Source: Methanococcoides seepicolus
GTDB lineage: Archaea; Halobacteriota; Methanosarcinia; Methanosarcinales; Methanosarcinaceae
NCBI RefSeq assembly: GCF_023684405.1
Contig: NZ_JAGSOI010000015.1
Location: 1 to 44,247, forward strand
Length of the DNA: 44,247 nt
Direction: 5' to 3'
Below the pieces are notes generated by a model, which was not told the DNA's origin, made no database searches, and saw only the letters and a program-made list of their open reading frames with translations. This document shows positions 40,080 through 44,247 of this stretch, one piece after another. The stretch's first letter is position 1. Every line of letters starts with the position of its first letter. Made by a program: the position numbers and the translations under genes.

Positions 40080-40885
40080 TCTAATTCCTCCTCAGTAGGC
40101 AGAAGACCGGTTCCAAGAACCTTATATGCGTCTCTGTTAACGAGTTTGACATACTTACTGAATGCAATGTACCAGATGATAACACCGATCAGTATAGATG
40201 GAATCGCGGATGCGCCATCTGCGACGGTTGCTACGATACCTGCAACGACCATTGTGATCGCACCTTTCTCAACACCGGTCATCAATGTCCTGTCCTGTTT
40301 TTCATCAGGGCCAAGGTTCGCATTGAATGGATGGAGAATTGCCATACCACCAGCGATGAAGATAACTGCAATGTATCCGGTTGCAACAACGGTTTCCAGT
40401 ACTGCATCGAACATGAAGGTACCTGTCATTGCGACACTAAGGCCGATGATGGTAAGCGCACCTGCACCAGCGATCTCTGTCATGGACTGTTCCATAATAG
40501 GAATGCCCATTCCAAGGACCTTGTTAGCGAGTACACCAATGACAAGTCCGATAATTGCTGCTGTAATAAATGCTACGATAGGTCCGGCAATGCCGCCTAC
40601 TGCAAGTCCGAACATGGATGCAACAACACCCATACCAAGTGCCATCATACCAATGGATGGAACACCGGTACCAAGACCGTAACTTGCTACACGCCTGACA
40701 GCTGCACCTCCCCAAACGATCGCACAGATAGCGCCAAGTGCACCAATGAATGCGAATGCGGGTGATGCAACGGAAAGGAAATGACCTCCGTATGCTCCTG
40801 CGAGACCTCCGAGAGTTCCCAGAGCGATCAACTTATTCTGTGGAATGCCACCTGTGGCTTCTCCACCAGCTCCTCCTGCGGACAT
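40076..40885 (-). CDS. mtrC: Tetrahydromethanopterin S-methyltransferase subunit C
   Basis: A 269-aa polytopic subunit with many hydrophobic helices (e.g. [89 protein letters not shown]). MtrC, MtrD and MtrE are the membrane core thought to carry Na+. The start is [13 protein letters not shown], one nt after the mtrD stop. Confidence 0.95.
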   Translation of the reverse strand: MSAGGAGGEATGGIPQNKLIALGTLGGLAGAYGGHFLSVASPAFAFIGALGAICAIVWGGAAVRRVASYGLGTGVPSIGMMALGMGVVASMFGLAVGGIAGPIVAFITAAIIGLVIGVLANKVLGMGIPIMEQSMTEIAGAGALTIIGLSVAMTGTFMFDAVLETVVATGYIAVIFIAGGMAILHPFNANLGPDEKQDRTLMTGVEKGAITMVVAGIVATVADGASAIPSILIGVIIWYIAFSKYVKLVNRDAYKVLGTGLLPTEEELE

Positions 40886-40886
40886 A

Positions 40887-41606
40887 TCAGAGACCTCCGA
40901 TAGTGATTATACCAACGAAAGCACACATCAATGTTGCCACAAAGGATGCAAGAACTGCCTTTGGCCATTTCTTGAACTTAGGGTCGTGGAAACCTTCGAT
41001 GGTTCCTCCAATGTTGTATGAAGGAATAACAGCGTTCACGAAAAAGATACCTACAGCGAAAATGCTGGCAAGTGCTACAAGGTTACTCTGGGTGAGACCA
41101 GTGCTGGTGCTCATGAGTGAGTAGTAGATAACTGAACCGCCAAGCCCACCAAGAGCTCCGCCAATAACACCACTTACGTATGAGACGGTTGGAAGTCCGT
41201 GTCCCTCAGTACCCTGTGAAACATAGATGTCCTGCCTGTCTTTTGTGATAGGGTCATAGTCTACTTTTGCGGATGCTGGTGGTACACCAACACCATATAC
41301 GTAAACCCATGTCCCCACGATCATTGTTACAGATATCATGATCATTGCACCGACTCCACCGGATGCAACGACAAGTAGGGGACTATCAGATACTGCCATA
41401 ACGGCTCCTGCGGTCACAAGCCCTGTAAGACCTGCTCCAGCAGCCAATTGTACAGTACCGGTACCAATACCGGTTGCCTGAGCCATAGCTGCAGGTGCTC
41501 CACCTACAGGCACGAAGTGAACACTCCATGAAATAAGCATACCGCCAAGGGTTACCATTGCGATGTATAAAATGTTCTCTGCGATAATTCCTGCTACATC
41601 TATCAT
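40887..41606 (-). CDS. mtrD: Tetrahydromethanopterin S-methyltransferase subunit D
   Basis: A 239-aa polytopic subunit with about six hydrophobic segments (MVTLGGMLISWSVHFVPVGG, AAGAGLTGLVTAGAVMAV, MIMISVTMIVGTWVYVYGVG, VIGGALGGLGGSVIYYSLM, and a final helix VLASFVATLMCAFVGIITIG). The start overlaps the mtrE stop by 4 nt (ATGA). Part of the Na+-pumping core. Confidence 0.95.
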   Translation of the reverse strand: MIDVAGIIAENILYIAMVTLGGMLISWSVHFVPVGGAPAAMAQATGIGTGTVQLAAGAGLTGLVTAGAVMAVSDSPLLVVASGGVGAMIMISVTMIVGTWVYVYGVGVPPASAKVDYDPITKDRQDIYVSQGTEGHGLPTVSYVSGVIGGALGGLGGSVIYYSLMSTSTGLTQSNLVALASIFAVGIFFVNAVIPSYNIGGTIEGFHDPKFKKWPKAVLASFVATLMCAFVGIITIGGL

Positions 41607-42508
41607 GCAGCGACCTCCTCTTCTTCCTTGTAAGGACCAAATGCCTTACGTGCTGCTACTTCGATCTTTCTGTTCCAGATGATCATAAGTAACACCAAAA
41701 TTACCCCTGCTGCAACTGAAAGCCATCCCATTGTGAGACTGGTAGCAGGGTTAAAAACAGCTGTTACCCAACCGCTTAAGAAAACGGTCATACCGAATGC
41801 AAGACCGGTTACTGGGCCTCCGAACTTTGCACAGAACCATGAATTGTCGATACCATTACGAAGACCAGATTCTGCTTTCCTTACAATGTTACCGGAATTT
41901 GCAGCATTGAGACCTGATCCGAACTCAACGTTCTGGAATTCACGCTCTGCACCATAATGAACATCACCAGTGGATGAACCGATAGCTCCGACAGTGATTC
42001 CCCAAATGAACGCAAGAAGCGTAAGTGGGAAAGGATGTGCAAGAACGGCCACCATAATGTATGATACAACAAGGATACAGAATGTTGTAATGAATGCATA
42101 TCCCATCATCACTGGCGTATGTGATCTGAGAATATCAAGGTAGATTGGTTGTCTGAAACGTTTCTGACTTGCGGTACGGCCCATGTAAGCCGTAATACAA
42201 TATGTTCCGTGTACTGCGGTAGCAACAAGTGCACCAATAGCGATAGCAAAGATCACAGACAGACTTGCGGTCATCAATACAGATGCCACGGTTCCGCCAA
42301 TAGCACAGATCAGTGCATTCGATGGTGGTTCACCAGAAATTGCTTTGTTGTAGATCCTATGTGGATACATCATCTGGGGAGCTAGCTGTACTTGTGAATT
42401 TGGGTTACTCTGAGATCCGACATCAGATTCGAGATCCTCAGTTGTGCCAGCAATAGTTGCGGCAGCGCCCATAAGTGCTAGAACACCCATGCCCATGAGT
42501 GGTTCCAT
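41603..42508 (-). CDS. mtrE: Tetrahydromethanopterin S-methyltransferase subunit E
   Basis: A 301-aa polytopic MtrE, first gene of the operon. It has MGMGVLALMGAAATIAGTTEDLESDVGSQSNPNSQVQLAPQM at the start, then several transmembrane helices and the conserved SSTGDVHYGAEREFQNVEFGSGLNAANSGNIVRKAE loop. An acidic residue within such helices is thought to serve Na+ translocation. A strong GGAGG ribosome binding site lies 9 nt upstream of the ATG. A TATA-like GTGTATATTATT at about 42552-42563 (minus strand) gives the operon promoter. Confidence 0.96.
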   Translation of the reverse strand: MEPLMGMGVLALMGAAATIAGTTEDLESDVGSQSNPNSQVQLAPQMMYPHRIYNKAISGEPPSNALICAIGGTVASVLMTASLSVIFAIAIGALVATAVHGTYCITAYMGRTASQKRFRQPIYLDILRSHTPVMMGYAFITTFCILVVSYIMVAVLAHPFPLTLLAFIWGITVGAIGSSTGDVHYGAEREFQNVEFGSGLNAANSGNIVRKAESGLRNGIDNSWFCAKFGGPVTGLAFGMTVFLSGWVTAVFNPATSLTMGWLSVAAGVILVLLMIIWNRKIEVAARKAFGPYKEEEEVAA

Positions 42509-42694
42509 TTATTTTCCTCCTTCGTAGTTCTAAATCAATAATATAAGTGCGAATAATATACACTATCTTCGATATTTTAGCCACATATTACGTAAATATG
42601 GCATAGACTAACGTAAGATGGTCAGCATTATCTAAAATCATTCATAAACCTTTCGGAACTTTTCTGGAAAAAAAGGGTTCTGCAAGAATTATTC

Positions 42695-43082
42695 TCATTC
42701 TCGCCTGTCGAACCTTAGAATATAAATATCAGGACGTGGCTGCTTGCCGCTCCCTCTGCCAAAATCCATGTAACAATTGCTACAAAGCATACGTGCATTG
42801 ATAGATGCAATCTCAGCAGTTCCAGGAATAAGGCGGACAAAAAGGAAAGAGGGGGTCGATCTCAAGGGATGTGACCGTTTCAGTAAAGTATTTGAGGATA
42901 TGCTCTTCGAAGACCTCCAGATCATCCAGTTGGAGTCCCCGCGTATTTATTGTAACACCGCCGCATCCACAGGGAAGGGCAAAGGCATCCATTTCGATCA
43001 GAAAGACAGGTATACCCAAAAGTTCCCGAAGTTTATTCTCCAATGCTCCACGTGCTTTCAGCATATCTTGTGTCATAGTCAT
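42695..43082 (-). pseudogene. Unidentified Cys-containing protein, frame-shifted
   Basis: The first frame reads MTMTQDMLKARGALENKLRE, then FALPCGCGGVTINTRGLQ and LEIDPLFPF, and stops soon after. A second frame continues LFVRLIPGTAEIASINARML, then CSNCYMDFGRGSGKQPRPD to a stop at 42695. Joined, they give about 129 aa with a CGCGG and a CSNC cysteine set, suggesting a metal site. Removing one C from the C5 run at 42851-42855 (minus strand) restores the frame. The start overlaps the U32-like stop by 4 nt, so the two form an operon. Family unknown. Confidence 0.65.
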
Positions 43083-44121
43083 GTTCTAGCTCCTGATGAT
43101 CCCAATGATACCATACAACGTCCATTCTCATCCTGGGAATATACCCGAATGACCTTCTCAGCAAGGCGCTTACAATATCCACACTTGTGGCAGACCTTGT
43201 CGCATCTTTTCCATTGCTCGATGGCCCCATTCAGCTCACTGTTCGGGATAAAGAAATGGTCCTTCAGGTCCTTTATGCTATCCAAAAGGTCCATAAGATT
43301 GCCTTCATAGCTCTCATTAGCGTAAGCATCTACGGCATTAAGGATCCAGTTGACGAACTGCGTCCTGCCACCGATCTTGAATGTGTCCGTAATATGCCTA
43401 TATTCCCTAAGGTCCTCCGGCCTGATCCAGGGGGATTTTATGAGCTGTTGCGGATCATTGATCCTCAAGGACAGGCACTTGAAGTAGTAATAATCATCAA
43501 GCACATTCGGCTTTGGCCCCGGACCATTGGCATGTGAGAAGAAATTGAAGTGAGCATACCTGAAGGGGCACTGATACAAACATGCCTCGTTTACAAGCAG
43601 CTTCAGATCGCATGATACTGCGTCCCGTATCGCTTCCAGTTTATCGAATTGCCGATTCACTGCAGGATCGATGACTATCGTAGTTGCTCCAAGTTGTTCA
43701 TAGAACTCGGCCTTCTGCGGAGAATCCACAAAAGAGAGTACCGAGACCACCACATCCATATCATAATCCTTTGCGAGCATTTCCACAAAAAGGGGATCTG
43801 CAACAGTGATCGAATCTATCCCGATGCCGTTCAACTTATCGAAATACCAATCGATGGTTCGGTAACCTTCCGGCGTAAGTTGCTGTCCACCCATACAGGA
43901 ACTGTTAAGGACTATCTCCATCTTCACGCCTTATCATGTGCGCACTCTGTCTGTATAGCGATCTCCTCAAGCTTCGGCGCACTCAGGTTGGTCCTGCCAG
44001 TGCCAATATAATCGGGAGACCCTGCCATATAGACAGCATAGATGTCATCAGATCCTGAAAGCAGGTCTTCAAGTCCTTCAAGATGACCTACATGTGGTAC
44101 ATACAGCTTCATTGAAACCAT
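43079..44121 (-). pseudogene. U32-peptidase-like protein, frame-shifted near residue 65
   Basis: The first frame starts MVSMKLYVPHVGHLEGLEDL and runs through DDIYAVYMAGSPDYIGTGRT to a TGA at 43924-43926. The second frame continues MEIVLNSSCMGGQQLTPEGY and spans the U32 core: INGLG-like DKLNGIGIDSITVADPLFVEML, KLLVNEACLYQCPFRYAHFNFFSH and, at the end, CDKVCHKCGYCKRLAEK. U32 proteins bind Fe-S through four cysteines and act as hydroxylase- or maturation-type factors. One extra G in the GG run at about 43928 (AAGGCGTGAAG) restores a continuous protein of about 345 aa. Either a true frameshift or a sequencing error. Confidence 0.75.
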
Positions 44122-44127
44122 TTATAG

Positions 44128-44247
44128 TCAAACACCCAACATTTTGGACTTCTGTTTTTCACTAAGAAACTTTTCAATCCATCTCTTTGCAAAGCTAATT
44201 TTTGATGAGCACTCCATAAATTTCTCATGTATTAAATCCCGCATATG
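44128..44247 (-). CDS. C-terminal end of an unidentified protein, cut by the window edge
   Basis: The minus strand is open from the window edge to a TGA at 44128-44130. The last 39 residues include MRDLIHEKFMECSSKISFAK and RWIEKFLSEKQKSKMLGV, basic and helical. The gene begins outside the window, so no family can be assigned. It ends 6 bp before the U32-like start and is probably its operon neighbour. Confidence 0.5.
   Translation of the reverse strand, partial: HMRDLIHEKFMECSSKISFAKRWIEKFLSEKQKSKMLGV

Noticed and set aside
37601-42385. Long plus-strand Cys-rich frames antisense to the mtr genes.
   Set aside because: They mirror the hydrophobic mtr genes in another frame; no start signals, no family.
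1-44247. CRISPR arrays, prophage, restriction-modification or toxin islands.
   Set aside because: No repeat-spacer arrays, integrase, capsid, methylase or Cas genes were seen; the only periodic array (9693-9839) has short imperfect motifs and no uniform spacers.

Overview
The window comes from a methylotrophic methanogen of the Methanosarcinaceae. A Methanococcoides- or Methanolobus-like genome is my inference; no 16S gene is present to fix the genus. The evidence is a complete mtrEDCBAFGH operon (Na+-pumping methyl-H4SPT:coenzyme M methyltransferase), HdrC/HdrB heterodisulfide reductase subunits, an archaeal TATA-binding protein, archaeal SRP RNA and RNase P subunit Rpp21, archaeal-type IV pilins, a cupin-type phosphoglucose isomerase and an NrpR-domain nitrogen regulator. 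Most genes lie on the minus strand, many with start/stop overlaps or gaps of 0-4 nt.

Layout. 1-1.7 kb: an IS1-like transposase cut by the window edge, inserted in feoB, followed by a DtxR-type metalloregulator; two DtxR-like palindromes bracket the feoB TATA box. 1.8-5.7 kb: a redox/sulfur island with a GXGXG protein, a ferredoxin, a CGGC protein, a DUF166 protein and a small sulfite-reductase-like protein, divergent from an HxlR regulator, plus a DUF1059 protein. 5.7-9.6 kb: a hypothetical protein, cyclophilin, two type IV pilin-like proteins and an orphan small protein. 9.6-9.9 kb: an untranslated array of CTACTAG-like motifs about 19 bp apart, lying between two converging terminators. 9.9-13.1 kb: ThiC-family protein, AglJ-like glycosyltransferase and TBP. 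13.2-19.5 kb: a condensin operon (coiled-coil protein, smc, scpA, extended scpB). 19.8-21.1 kb: a DUF4258/DUF2283 pair, a degraded gene and a 207-bp MITE-like element with an 8-bp target duplication. 21.2-25.3 kb: mre11-rad50.

25.5-30.1 kb: phosphoglucose isomerase with an in-frame 132-bp tandem duplication of its translation start, an NrpR-domain protein, a RecJ-like DHH nuclease, a PD-(D/E)XK nuclease-like protein, a small membrane protein and a DUF1699 protein. 30.3-34.0 kb: a metallo-beta-lactamase-fold hydrolase, rnp4, a Cys-rich membrane peptide, tRNA-Ser(GCU), SRP RNA, a winged-helix protein and a double-KaiC ATPase. 34.0-37.1 kb: bacterial-type exonuclease VII (xseAB), then hdrC-hdrB. 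37.1-42.5 kb: a shrunken duplicate of the mtr operon tail, then the full mtr operon. 42.7-44.2 kb: two adjacent genes each broken by a homopolymer-associated frameshift (a U32-peptidase-like protein and its partner) and the end of an unidentified gene.

Functionally, the window combines core methanogenic energy conservation (mtr, hdr), chromosome organisation and repair (SMC/ScpAB, Mre11/Rad50, RecJ-like, ExoVII), and information-processing RNAs and proteins. No phage, CRISPR array or conventional defence island was recognised. The best candidates for undescribed biology are the condensin-operon coiled-coil protein with the extended ScpB, the 19-bp-period motif array, and the mini transcription unit made from the mtr operon tail.
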